Assembly: GCF_000485595.1 (NCBI RefSeq)
Contig: NW_014578344.1
Coordinates: 48,703 to 76,830 of the forward strand
Source of the DNA: Priapulus caudatus
Taxonomy: Eukaryota > Priapulida > Priapulimorpha > Priapulimorphida > Priapulidae
DNA: 28,128 nucleotides
Direction: 5' to 3'
The notes beneath the pieces are model-generated. The model ran no database searches and was not told the origin of the DNA. It saw only the letters and a program-made list of their open reading frames with translations. This document shows, in pieces, positions 8,776 to 19,130 of the stretch (positions are counted from its first letter, which is position 1; every line of letters begins with the position of its first letter). The position numbers were made by a program, and so were the translations under genes.

Positions 8776-9119
8776 TAAAAGCGCTCGACACCTGTAGAGT
8801 ACAGAGGGTATAAGACAGATGCAGAGATATACGCAAAAAGAAGTTCCTCCATAATCACCATCAGCGCAGGCAAGTGCCTGGACAGCATTGCCGCACAAGA
8901 AGACAAACCGAGGGAGAGCGTCTTCACTAAGCACTTGCATGTGAAGCCACCCTGCTTCAAGGTAGCGGGTTACGGACTACGGTTAAGATAGAACGGGAGC
9001 GTCCGTACAGCCCTAACCCCTGTAGAACCGTTCAAACAGCAGAGTACAGTCCAGAATCGTAGGCCTGAAAAGTTTGTAAAGTGCCTCAGGTATGGTTACA
9101 TAACGGCGTACAATAGGCG

Positions 9120-10705
9120 CTGATATCAAATGCCTAGGGATACATCGGATTTCCCAGTGCGACAGCTACAAGAGCGGAGCGATAGGGTCACAACAAGATT
9201 ATATATCGTTGACGTGCCCAGGACCGCCAGTGGCTGGACTTCCAACATGCGAAGCCCTGACCGGTGACAAATGCCATGTTGATGGAATCGAAATCAGCCA
9301 CGTTCACCAAAAAGGGACGAATTCAGAGTACAGGCGACTTAAAACGTGCCTATCCCGACGATTGCAAATGGTAACTTTCCCGGGAGTCGCCCCAAAAACT
9401 GGCACCTAAAGGAAGATGCAGAGCCTTTTATAGATGCACCACGGAAATGTAGCATCCACCTCAAAGACAAGCTGAAAGATGACATCAACAACATGCGTGA
9501 CACAAGGTGTTGTCAGGAAAGTAAGCGACACACTGATTGGTGTTCCACCTTCGCCTTCACCACTCAAAAGGACGGACACTACGCTGTTATGACCACAACG
9601 CCGTGAACGCAAGGCCTGAAGCGGTGTCCCACACAATACGGTCCACAGTGGGAAAGCTGAACCCCAAGTTGCCCTAAGGCAAGGTATTCAGCAAACTCGA
9701 TGCCAAAGGCAGGGTACGCGTCAGTGGAAACTGGATGAAAAATCGCAGATGCCTAACGACCTTCCGCACACCCTTGGTCGCTTACTGCTGCTTCGCCTCC
9801 CATTTGGCATAAGCCAATCGCCAAGACGATTTATCCAAGCAAGAATGGATCAGATGTTTAGAAGGCCTGGATTTGTGAGTGACAGGAATCGGCAGACGCA
9901 CGCTCTGTGTGTTGGAAAAACGAGAAGAACACGGACGCCAACCTGCTCCGTCTATGATCGAGCTGCAGAAACGTGGGCTCGTGTGTCAACAGTGAGAGAC
10001 GCGATTAAGCAGAGAACGCCATATCCTTCTTCGGCAATGTCTTATTACAAGACAAGGGGGATCAAGCCTGGAAAATGCCGGCCACCGCAAGAAAAAGGAT
10101 GAGCTGCCACACTTTCCTCGGGATGGTAACCTTCTTGCCCGATACGTACACGTTTTTCCGAGAAACGCTCAACCGACCACGTAGTGCCCTTCTGCACAGA
10201 TGAAGTGGCCATAGCGACATGGGATTCTGACTCATGAGGCAGGTTTTCAACGAGCTCAAAGAATGCCATATAGTCAGGAGGCAGCCTTGAGTATTAGAGC
10301 ACTACCAGTCCGCCTAACTAGAAGGGGACGCCTCACAGAAAGGAATAGGAAGCCAGCCCTGGTCAGGATGGACAAAGTCGTAGCTTTGGATGCGAAAGCC
10401 CTCACGCGAATGTCAGTCAAAGTACAGCAACATAGAGCGCGTGAGATGCTGTCGGTTTGCATGGCATTCCACAGGCTACACCAATTACATGAATGGGCAG
10501 ACCTTTTACGATATACACGGAATCATAACCTCTTGGTGAAGCATCGCAGCAGAAACCGCTCCACACAGCTTTCTCAAGATGCAGAGAATGAGCTACTGAA
10601 ATGACAAGCTACGGCCTACAGCATACTGGTTTACAGCCTGAGCCTGAGATGTATCTGTCCGACCGCACTAAGCAAATGCCGCAACATGATAATAAACAAA
10701 GTGGA
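9120..10705 (+). pseudogene. pol: gypsy-2 pol: protease end, reverse transcriptase, RNase H (frameshifted)
   Basis: Pol copies the RNA to DNA in the particle. Visible in order, in changing frames: protease tail GPPVAGLPTCEAL (about 9221-9260); finger region DAPRKCSIHLKDKLK (about 9433-9475); TDW..TFAFTTQKDG (about 9530-9580); VFSKLDAK (9684-9707), which holds the first catalytic Asp; LRLPFGIS (9791-9814); GIKPGKC (about 10057-10077); and a connection segment (about 10100-10260). RNase H follows at about 10290-10600, where EMLSVCMAFHRLHQ marks the domain, ending with EPEMYLSD (about 10637-10660). The YxDD box expected near 9880-9920 is not readable. At least eight frame changes; not functional. 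Confidence 0.82.
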
Positions 10706-10730
10706 NNNNNNNNNNNNNNNNNNNNNNNNN
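10706..10730. other. Assembly gap (25 N)
   Basis: A run of 25 N. The gypsy-2 frame ends here and no integrase follows after it, so the gap probably hides more than 25 bases, or a misjoin. Confidence 0.99.
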
Positions 10731-12689
10731 ATAAAAGATTAGTCGTAGCTGCGATATTTTGGGCGCAGTACTGTCTTCTTATAATTAATGGTTTGTGATG
10801 ATCGGTTGATTGGGCTTTCTAAGGATGTGAGGATTGCGATGCTATCTGCAGTTTAGTAGCTTTGATGTATCTTGACTGCTATTTGGTTCAGCGCGCGTCA
10901 GATAAAAGAATGTTTTCATCGGACATGTAGCGTGTGTTCTCCGTTCGCTTGTCATGATGAATATGATGTGACACACATGCACGTATAAGAACACAGAGTG
11001 TAATGATGATTAACATTCATTTGACATCACTTGTACCTAATGATGTTATTACGTACAGAACTTGGCAATCGGTCAGGAGCCAGGATACGTAGAGTAATTC
11101 GCAGGCGTGGTGTGGCTGAGTTCCAATGGTTGTGTTACGCGCCAAGCTCACACAATTTTTCATTTGTTATCAACAGCGGTCTTTAACTTTCGATTAGCTG
11201 TGTAATGTTATTTGTAGCTCCGCGGGCTGTAGTGAGTTCGTCAGTACGTGATTCTTTGGAGGCAACGTTGACTGTCGTCATATTTACTGCGTTTGGATTT
11301 ACGCCCGCGTATGTGACAGTTCGATTAGAGAGCTTCTGGCTGGTGTGAGTGTGCGAGTGTATGAGATGTCTGTGACAAGTGGGCCTTTATACAACATGGC
11401 TAGCTTGTTGTTAAGTAAAGCAGCGTATTTGTTGCTTAATCAATGAGAGAATTATCAATCGAGTTTAAAGATTCAGAGAGAGATGTGGTCATGATTTGCA
11501 AACATTTGCAGGGTTGTATTACATATCCTCGCGTGTAACACTATGCTCAACTATTTGCACGCACAGCATTGGTGGTTACGGTTCGTGTAAAATGATAGGC
11601 TATTGCTCGTCGAGACTAGTTGATCAGGTGGTTAGATTGATGAGTTCCAGTTCATCCTACGTGTAGCACAACGTACTGTAAACGATGGCAGTTATTTGCA
11701 CTGTGTTAACGTTCCTACCAGTAATCATTGATGTAGTTTATGTTCTTTTTCATTTCATTATTTAAATTTCACAATATTATGTTATCTTCTTAGGGATCAA
11801 GTACGAAGATTAAATTCACATGTTTGACTAAGTTCGGATATGGGCAAAGATGTATCCTTGCAGATAGGAAAGATGCTGTTGCTAATCTTAGACCTGTTCC
11901 GCCAATATGGAGTCTAAGTCGCAAATTAGATTTTGTATTTCGTCGATTGAAATTTTTGTGATATGGATCTTATATAACTCTGGGTTTGCAATAGATGATT
12001 CTTTTTCATTCCTCTTAACTTGGCGTGCGATTAGTGTCGTGAGGAGATGGTTCTGGCGTAACTTACACACTGTGGTCAATATTACTTGGTGATGCCAACA
12101 CAGTTACTAATAGGGGCGAACTCGGTTGGCATTTTCTTACTCGTTATTCTCGGCATTCATCAATGTATCATGGTTAATTGACGTGCGTGCTCTATGCAGA
12201 TATTGCTGTCGTGACTTTGATTTGAGGTTTTTTTTTTACAAATCAATCTGCTCTCATATGGCGATTTCTTCGTTTTTCGTCAACTCCATATTCTCTCCAC
12301 TACGTTCCTGGGTAGATTATCAGCTGCGTGACGCAATTTTTCGTAATCTTGTGTACTGCAATCGAATCGTTGCCTTTACAAAATGCGACTTCATAACACG
12401 ATATTTAGTATATTGGTACGATTTGGTACGAGCGAGGGGCCGTTTTAGTGTCATTCATCAAGCCTAACATTTACGTAAACCTTGGTAACTCTACGAGCTG
12501 ACGACGTGCCGTAAACCACTCGAAATTCGCAGGTGTTTCCGCATCGCAGATGCAGTTTTTTATTGGAAACATTATAAATTATACTCAACTAAATATAATT
12601 AAAATAATTACCAGACTACCACGACAGCGGCGCCTTTGACGCTTTCTGGGTCACCCACTAGCTTGGCATGGTTTTCGTTATAAGCGGTC
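10731..12689. other. No recognised gene; contains one copy of a diverged direct repeat
   Basis: No family-level coding is visible in six frames. Open frames at 11888-12079 (minus, a mixed-charge frame ending CDLDSILAEQV, TTG start) and 12126-12467 (plus) lack recognisable features. At about 12608-12700 (minus) a short frame entering the satellite reads VDDTANTTAYNENHAK, possibly coding but unsupported. Bases 11090-11440 resemble 15660-15900. Confidence 0.45.
11090..11440 (+). repeat. Diverged direct repeat, copy 1
   Basis: It shares colinear blocks with 15660-15900: CAATGGTTGTGTTACGC against CAATGGCTGTGTACGC, CAGCGGTCTTTAA against CAGTGCGGTCTTAAA, TTTGGAGGCAACGTTGACTG against a near-identical block, and GTAAAGCAGCGTAT against GTAAAGCGCAGTAT. 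Copy 1 has about 110 extra bases near 11290-11400. Old, non-coding repeat of unknown type. Confidence 0.6.
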
Positions 12690-13850
12690 GTGTTAGCCGT
12701 GTCGTCTACACGCCGCACGCACGTGTACGTGCCACGCACGCACTTGTACGTGCCACACGCACGCACGTGTACGTGCACCGCACGCACACATAGCACAGAG
12801 CATCGCACGCCGTGCACGTACACACGCAAGCACCACGTGTAGTGACACGCACGTCGTGTACGGTGCACACAACGCACGCACGGACATGCACGCAGCCGCG
12901 CACGCACGGCGCCTGTACGTACCACACGCACGCACGCGTACCGTATGCACCGCACGCACGCAGCACGCTATACGTGCCACACGCGGCACGTGCACATGAC
13001 GCACGCAACCACGTTACTGTTGCACAGCGACGCACGACGCACATGTATGACACCGAGCACGCACGTGTACGTGACTACGCGAGCGCCACACATCGCGCAC
13101 GCACGTTACGTACACACTAACGGCACGCAGCACGCAGTGTACGTGACACGACGTCACGCACACACGTGTAGTGCACAGCACGCACGCCAGCACTGTATGC
13201 TACACACGCAGCACGCACGTGTACGTGCACAGGGCACGCACACAGCACGCACGGCACGCTGTCGTATCAACGAACGCCGGCACGCACGCAGGTTAACGTG
13301 CACACTTACGCACGCCTGTACGTACACCGCCGCACGCAGTGTTTACGTGCCCGCTGCAGTCACGTGTACGTGAACAAACACGCCACGCCGTGCGCAATGC
13401 ACGCACGCACGCCGTGTACGTGCCACGCACGCACGCGCGCCCGGTACGTGCAAAGCGCACGCACGTGTACGGTGCAACGCAAGCATCGTGTACGTGCACA
13501 CGCAGCACGCACGTTTACGTGGCACAACATGCAGCACACGTGGTACGTGCACGCCGCACGCACGTGTGTAGTGCACATGTCACGCACCTCACACGACCAC
13601 GCACGCACGCACGTGTACGTACCACCACGCACGTACGTGTACGTACAGCACGCCACGCACGTGTACGTTACCACGCACGAGGGTACGTACAACGCACGTC
13701 ACGCTGTGTACGTACACACGCACTCACGCACGTGTACTGCCACACACACACACCACACGCACACGTGACATGCACGCACGCACGCACCACTGTACGTGCC
13801 ACGCACGAGTGTAGTACCGCAGCCACGCACGTGTACGGTAGTCTGCTTTC
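12690..13850. repeat. Alternating pyrimidine-purine satellite (CACGCACGTGTACGTG units)
   Basis: About 1.15 kb of degenerate units near 20-23 bp with consensus CACGCACGCACGTGTACGTG. Nearly every step alternates pyrimidine and purine, and each unit carries CACGTG and TACGTG, so it is CpG-dense and close to palindromic. Overlapping frames on both strands (Cys/Arg/His/Thr-rich) are repeat artefacts. Period length and unit order are irregular. Confidence 0.93.
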
Positions 13851-14606
13851 ATGAGTGCTAACGCAATCATACAAACGGAAAATTGAGCGAACTATTCTAC
13901 ATCCCCCAGCGCTCATGATAGACAGACGGAGCTACTAGACGAGCATTATGTTTAGATACAAGAGAGGGGTCTGTTCGGTTTCCTACGCACGAGTGTGATT
14001 TGTGCTTTTTGCTAGGCACACCTCCCGCCAGCAGCTAGGATGGCGTAGTCGGTTTAATACGGCGATTCAGTCAAATTTGCTACGTAGACCTACGATGGGT
14101 TGATGATCGCCACCTACGGTCTTTGCGCTAGTATTCGTAGAACCTTGGGTCGAATCGCTTTACGCAACGTGGATGATCTGCCCTGAGCGGCTCACGTAGA
14201 CTCTCTCCTCATCATTTCTTTCTACGTGTACTTCTATACGCATAGTTGGAGGTCTTGTCCTTTCGCATTTATTCTATGACCCGCTTGTCTTAAGTGATTA
14301 CAATGTCATGTCTAACAAGGCAATCGGGACGGATAGCAACCTTCCGAAATTTGAATTTTCGAAATTTGAGAGAAGAAAAGATCGAGGATTTTTTTGATGA
14401 ATTTTGAATCCTTCTGAAGTCTTCTCCACGAAATTTTTTTTTAATTAAAAAAAACCCTCGATCCAGTTGGATCGCCATCACCAAATCTAATCGATTTGTT
14501 CTTGGATTCTCACAACTACAGCAAGCAAGACCACCGTCCAAAATTCATAAAATCCGTCCGTAATCCTTTCAGATTATTCCTGTTGACAGACAACAAACAA
14601 AAACAA
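13851..14606. other. No recognised gene; AT-rich with a long hairpin
   Basis: No supported coding sequence. It contains GATCGAGGATTTTTTT (14380-14395) whose complement lies at 14447-14463, a stem of about 16 bp with one mismatch and a 51-base loop, plus a direct repeat CGAAATTTGA at 14345-14370. It may belong to the 3' region of the minus-strand gene ending at 14607. Confidence 0.5.
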
Positions 14607-14802
14607 CTAACAGGGGCGAAAAATTACCTCATTGGCGGGGTAATACTATTGCTGCTCTGGGTCTCTCCATAAATTTCAAGTCACTTCGCATCTTTTCTGC
14701 GTAATCTTGCCATGCACTCCTAGTTCCAATTTTCTCTTCTTCTATCTCTGCCTCTTCACTGAAAGACTGCATTTGTTTATCTCCTCGTCGTTTAACTGTC
14801 GT
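14607..14802 (-). CDS. Terminal exon of a BESS-like (MADF/SANT-type) DNA-binding protein
   Basis: The minus strand enters through an acceptor (GTGCAG ending at 14803) and reads 57 codons: basic start (TTVKRRGDKQ), acidic run (SEEAEIEEEKIG), then SAWQDYAEKMRSDLKFMERP and a hydrophobic end before TGA at 14631-14629. One base earlier, another frame continues NEVIFRPC and stops at 14609-14607, so a single missing base near 14632 is likely. The pattern W..YA..M..DL......R....V...INEVIF resembles the short C-terminal oligomerisation tail of MADF/BESS and similar Myb/SANT-like factors. The N-terminal DNA-binding part is not found nearby. The family call is by pattern only. Confidence 0.5.
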
Positions 14803-14907
14803 CTGCACTTTTACTTTTGATTAATGATGTTTTCAATCGTTTCGTAATGGGTTATGAAAATCATTCCCGTCTATTTTTCCTTAGTATTAATGTTCTTCAT
14901 GACTTAC

Positions 14908-14961
14908 CTTGGATGTTGATGCTCTCCATACTTGCTCATGGTAAGAATCGTTGCTCAATAT
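14908..14961 (-). CDS. Penultimate exon of the BESS-like gene (partial)
   Basis: This minus-strand exon ends at a perfect donor (CCAAG, then GTAAGT at 14907-14902) and joins the 14802 exon on a codon boundary. The frame reads ILSNDSYHEQVWRASTSK before the junction. The 5' limit is uncertain: the frame stays open a little further upstream and no strong acceptor is seen, though ATTGAG at about 14954 is possible. The intron is 105 bp (14803-14907). The phase agreement with the next exon is the main support. Confidence 0.42.
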
Positions 14962-15655
14962 GCAGATCGAAAACAGAACGTGTGTACCATCGTTAGCGAC
15001 ACCATGCCCATACTCTCTTACGGCCCATGTTATGAGCCAATATTAGCGAGTCAGACTTCGATGGTAGCGCGTTGTACATAGCGATTATCGCGGTCCAACA
15101 GTTCATCAGTCTCAGCAATCCGTCTGCACAGCTTCTGTGTGTGCCTTTCTATATTCTCAATGTCTGCCAAGATTGGGTTCTCTGCGAATGGTTTGTGGGT
15201 GTATGACTTTTAAACTGCTTGTCGAATTGCGAACAGCACACAAGCAACAGAATAAATCGATGCACTGGAATCAACATATATGCGAAAAATGGCAAGCGAT
15301 GGCGCCAGACGCAGTGCCAATAGTTGTAACAACGGAAGCGTCATTGATTTCGGGCAGATATATTAGTGGCGATGTTGCACGGCGTGGATGAAGAAGATGC
15401 TTATGATGCAGTGCGGCACAGCCCTAATGTAGCGTGGTACATTTCTGTGTGATGCCTCATCAGATTCAAGTAGTTTCCATTTGCATATTCATTATTTGAG
15501 TTTCGCGTTCATAATCGTTAGAATGTTAGACAGCCTTGGTATGATGAATAAATATATAGGGTATCAGGAATCAATATCTCCATATGTTAGGTTGGTGTAA
15601 GCTATATACCATACGCATTGAAACAGAGCATTGCGATTTCGCAAGAAGGTAACAG
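14962..15655. other. No recognised gene
   Basis: An 84-codon plus frame (15137-15391) exists but has no recognisable domain or conserved counterpart. No further exons of the minus-strand gene could be placed. Confidence 0.45.
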
Positions 15656-15659
15656 TAGA

Positions 15660-15900
15660 GTAAACACCAGCGTCTTGGTTGGTGGCTGAAGTCCCCAATG
15701 GCTGTGTACGCAAGTCCCACATATCTCAATTTGTATAACAGTGCGGTCTTAAATGATCCATAAGCACAGCTTTATGTTATCTGAGCTGCGCGAGCTGGTA
15801 GTAAGTCGGTCTGTCCACGAGATTTTTGGAGGCCGCAAAACGTTGACTGTCGTATCTTTACTGGGGTTGTATAGTAAAGCGCAGTATATAACACGTTCGG
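15660..15900 (+). repeat. Diverged direct repeat, copy 2
   Basis: Counterpart of 11090-11440 in the same orientation, shorter and without the extra segment. It lies just before the tandem array. Confidence 0.6.
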
Positions 15901-15959
15901 TTAGCAGCTGCTACGGGCATATGTATACGCTGCAAGCGTTACGGTAGTAGGCGCACGAT

Positions 15960-16560
15960 CCCCCCTGCCGAGCAGACGAGCGATAATAGCGATAGATTTA
16001 CACGCGGCAATATGCCTGCTTATGAGGGCCGCATTAGTGTGAGCGATAGCGCATAAGTATATACACGGTGCGTTATATGGCCCGCCTATGGGGGCCAATT
16101 AGTGTGCGCTGGCGACTAGGTATTACACGCCGGCGATATTGGCCCTGCGATGGGCGGCCAATTGTGTAGGCGTTTGCGCCGAGCATATTTGCGCCTACGG
16201 TTTATATCTGGATATGCGCGCTAAACAATGAGGGACAATTAGGCAGGGCTTCAATATCGCTTCATCATCTGGATACTGCGCTCTACATGAGGGACCATTA
16301 GAGCAGCGATTCATTATCGCTTCATATTGATCTTGTGCCGCCCAGCACATGAGGCGACCAATTAGAGTCTTCACATCACGAAGGCATCATACTGCTCGCG
16401 GTACGCGGGTTCGTATGACTAATTCGTTGTATTGGTTTGTTGACGCCGATGTTGTACCGCGTTTAGGTGACTTACTATCGCTCATAATTGGCCTTGTATG
16501 ACGCCGATGTGAGCCGGGTTATAGGTGACCTGAATCGCCTTCTATAATGGCTATTGACAC
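15960..16560 (+). repeat. Decayed tandem array, about 62-bp period
   Basis: The core TGAGGGNCCAATTAG recurs at 16023, 16089, 16151, 16229, 16288 and 16350 (spacings 66, 62, 78, 59, 62). A second recurring motif, GACGCCGATGT followed by GGTGAC and ATCGC, appears at about 16442 and 16500. Units are well diverged, as in an old satellite. Confidence 0.75.
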
Positions 16561-16582
16561 AATTGCGGCTGCGGGGGGTGAG

Positions 16583-16584
16583 TC

Positions 16585-16621
<37 letters not shown>

Positions 16622-18038
16622 GTGTTAATAAAGACAAATTTGTATTACATATATACATATATACATCCATTATTTATCTCTGAAGCCGTCTCGCCAATGG
16701 AACATCGTCGTTGGACGTAACGCTCTCTGCATCATGTGCTGAAAAGAATAGACTGGTTTAACTACTATGTAATATTTTGCTCATAATATTACGATAATGA
16801 TATCATAATATAAATAATGAAATAATGTTCATCTGTAGCACACACAAAAATCAGATACGGCTAAGCGTTGCCTTCATGTCTTTTTGGTTCATTTGGTTAC
16901 AAACTAAAATTGGGACCATACAATTTACTCACCGTTCCTATGATCGATGGGCGGATGGATTACACATGATACTGCTTGAGGTTCTTGCTTGATGTCAATT
17001 GCAGGCCATTTTAGGCAATCCCGCACTAGAAATTAGTTGTTATTATAATACAGAACAGTCTTTTTCCATTTCCCAGATCACAATCTCATTATATTTCCCA
17101 TTTTCCTGTATTTCTCCAGTTTTTTTTAGATACAGGGAAGGGTTGCGCAACCAGTTCCCCTCAGAACAATAAGTAATAAGTATTACAACACAACTTTTTA
17201 CGTAATTCAACAAAACGCGTATTTAGTTATGGATTAGCGGATTGACATAAACAATTAAATACTTACATGGTACGCTTCTATCGCTGTTGCTCCTGGTCTT
17301 CCACGGTTCAACAGTTCAGCCGCTATGGTGCAAACATCCAATAACATCCAACCAGGCCAAATGATCAAATGTTTCCGGTGATATAATGTAAGTTCCTTGA
17401 ATCCTTGAACTGAACTCCGCAGAGCTGTAGTGTTCTCCCGGTATGTGGTCACTCAGTACGTTAATGTCACCCTATGTAAGTGAGAGAAAGTGTTCTACTG
17501 TCTCGGGCTCACTACACTCTTCACAGTTGGGGCTATCCTCTTGTCCAATTATGTGGAGATATTTATTTAGGCCCACGTATCCCGTTCTTAGTTGGGCTAT
17601 TTTGGAGTAGAGGCGATGGTTCGGTACGTCGATCAGCGCATGCGTACTGACCAAAGGTTTCAAGCTGTGAAGGCGTCTGCCTGTCTCCGATACATCCCAC
17701 TGTCTCTGCCACTTGGCCTTGACAGAGACCGTGACGGCCCCTCTAACGTCCCCTTGGGAGGTCGGTCCCTCACTCTCCATGCTAGCAGCTGTTTGACTAG
17801 CTTATTTGGCCAACTTATTAGCAATCTCATTGCCAGCGATGGTAGCGTGTCCAGGAGTCCAGGATATGCTAATTGGAATGTCCAGTGATTCCAGATAGCA
17901 CATTCGACTTTTACATCTGGAAATAGTGTCCAAGAACTGGTTGAAATAAACATGCATTTTAATAAATGATGAAGTACTAAAATACATTGAACCTACTGTA
18001 CATTTATATTTATTGAAACCAAACATTTCGTTTAACAC
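16583..18038 (-). mobile_element. LINE 3' end with RNase H domain, copy A
   Basis: Read on the minus strand: ORF2 C-terminal coding (18038-17255), about 640 bp of 3' untranslated sequence, and a (TA)n tail at 16618-16583, an ordinary microsatellite-type LINE tail. The endonuclease and reverse transcriptase parts are absent, so the copy is 5' truncated or rearranged; upstream DNA (18040-19130) is non-coding and includes a TG repeat. Confidence 0.65.
17255..18038 (-). pseudogene. LINE ORF2 C-terminus: RNase H and zinc-binding tail (copy A)
   Basis: The RNase H end is clear: ISWTPGHA..GNEIANKLAK (about 17880-17802), the region around the last catalytic Asp/His. After a frameshift, a 102-codon frame (17780-17472) shows the usual post-RNase H layout: KAKWQRQWDVSETGR, then LRTGYVGLNKYLHIIGQ, then C-x2-C (NCEECSE) and VEHFL. 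A further frame (17452-17255) may hold the last residues. RNase H after RT points to an I/R1/LOA-type clade rather than RTE or CR1. At least two frameshifts; not functional. Confidence 0.8.
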
Positions 18039-18195
18039 CGGCTATTCAAATGGCAAAAGAAATGGTAAAAATACTAGTAATTAATATTTATGCAAATTGT
18101 AACACTAACACACCGTAACAATCTTTATATGTTATATTCTCATTGAATGCAAACAAATTCATACAGTAGCGTCGACCACACCAGTACTTGTTTTG

Positions 18196-18262
18196 TGCGT
18201 GCGTGGTGTGTGCGTGCGTGGCTCGGTGTGTGTGTGTGTGTGTGCGCGCGCGTGGTGCGTGC
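18196..18262 (+). repeat. TG/CG microsatellite (copy A)
   Basis: GCGTG and (TG)n with a CG-rich end. The longer counterpart is at 27154-27262 in copy A'. Unequal length between copies is ordinary microsatellite drift. Confidence 0.9.
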
Positions 18263-18582
18263 GTATACAGCAATGTTATCATTATGCTCACTAGTTTTCT
18301 TCACACATCATTTAGATTCTCAGCAGTTGTCGTTTCTCTAGCATGTGGTCATACCATTTTCTTTTCAAGTAGAGAAGAATCACGGGACCAGGGTCCTCTA
18401 ATAAGTTTCTGTCTTCGTCCCCACCTCTACTTTGCACAGTTCTTGCCATCAAGCTTCTAAACTTTGTTATAGCAATGGTCAGGAGTAGCAGGTCTGCCTT
18501 GATGTTTTACCACACCTATAAAAGCCAATAAGAAATTCATTATTACAACATGTTTTACCTTCTTCCAGGGTGCAAAATTAAC

Positions 18583-18622
18583 GGGAGTCTGATTTACGTA
18601 ACAGATTTACTGTCAGACTCCC
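18583..18622. repeat. Perfect 10-bp hairpin GGGAGTCTGA
   Basis: GGGAGTCTGA at 18583-18592 and its exact complement at 18613-18622 with a 20-base loop. Nearly the same in copy A' (about 27580-27622) with one extra C in the left side. Confidence 0.75.
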
Positions 18623-18823
18623 TGATTTGACATGCAGGAGTCCGTGTCACTTTTTGAAAATTCTGCCATACTGACTAGTTCGTTCCGGAGCATGGCCTCG
18701 CAGAATTACCGTATTTTTTCATCAAATGTCTAAAGAAAATTTGGCAGACGTGCAACTGCATGAATCTTCAAAATAATCACATGTGTTATTGTTAATATCT
18801 TTAATTTTGAACTTCAGTCTGCA

Positions 18824-18903
18824 GACTCCCTCATTTTGCTGCGGACTGCCTCATTTTGCTGCGGACTCCCCCATTTTGCTGCGGACTCTCTCTTTTTGAG
18901 GGT
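18824..18903 (+). repeat. Four tandem 20-bp units GACTCCCTCATTTTGCTGCG (copy A)
   Basis: Units start at 18824, 18844, 18864 and 18884, with single-base variants (GACTGCC, GACTCCC, GACTCTC). They are repeated in copy A' from 27822 to about 27899. They share GACTCC with the nearby hairpin and with 18905-18914. Confidence 0.9.
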
Positions 18904-19130
18904 ACGGAGTCCAACGTTCAAAAGTTAATGTCTACACCTGTAATCTTCCAATTTTTCGAATTCAATTATCCTTCAAGTGTAAACAGCTTTAACGGATTTG
19001 AAGCGTTTAGCTTTGTTGAAATCGCAAAGGAAATCAACTTCCTTTGTATCGCACGCCTTCTTAACCTGTGCCCACTGTTCACTTTATTGTAGAGTGCCGT
19101 TTTCTCGCCAGTGATATGCCACACTTTCCG

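Larger units (their letters stand above)
7411..10705 (+). mobile_element. Ty3/gypsy LTR retrotransposon, degenerate, 3' end lost in gap (gypsy-2)
   Basis: In order on the plus strand: LTR candidate, primer-site candidate, unrecognised leader/gag N-terminus (7720-8430), gag C-terminal knuckle remnant (8431-8775), protease end, reverse transcriptase and RNase H. The order is right for Ty3/gypsy. Every domain is broken by frameshifts. Integrase and the 3' LTR are absent; the element runs into the N gap at 10706. Confidence 0.8.
16619..19130 (+). repeat. Direct repeat copy A (about 2.5 kb)
   Basis: It aligns in the same orientation with 25586-28128 from ATCAGGTGTTAA at the (TA)n tail through the LINE, TG repeat, GACTCC repeats and on to TTCTCGCCA near 19110. 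The offset is about 8.97-8.99 kb. Differences are mostly single-base indels. The true 3' limit is unknown because the second copy runs off the window. Confidence 0.93.

Noticed and set aside
8581-8960. 119- and 61-codon minus-strand frames
   Set aside because: Antisense shadows of the gypsy-2 gag region.
10601-10798. 65-codon frame through the N gap
   Set aside because: The frame spans unknown bases; only the part before 10706 belongs to gypsy-2 pol.
12608-13916. Many overlapping 70-170-codon frames on both strands (Cys/Arg/His/Thr-rich)
   Set aside because: All lie in the CACGCACGTGTACGTG satellite and reflect its composition; no domain and no strand preference.
15960-16560. CRISPR-like array because of regular 60-66-bp spacing
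   Set aside because: Repeats and spacers are both diverged, the setting is eukaryotic and no cas gene is present.
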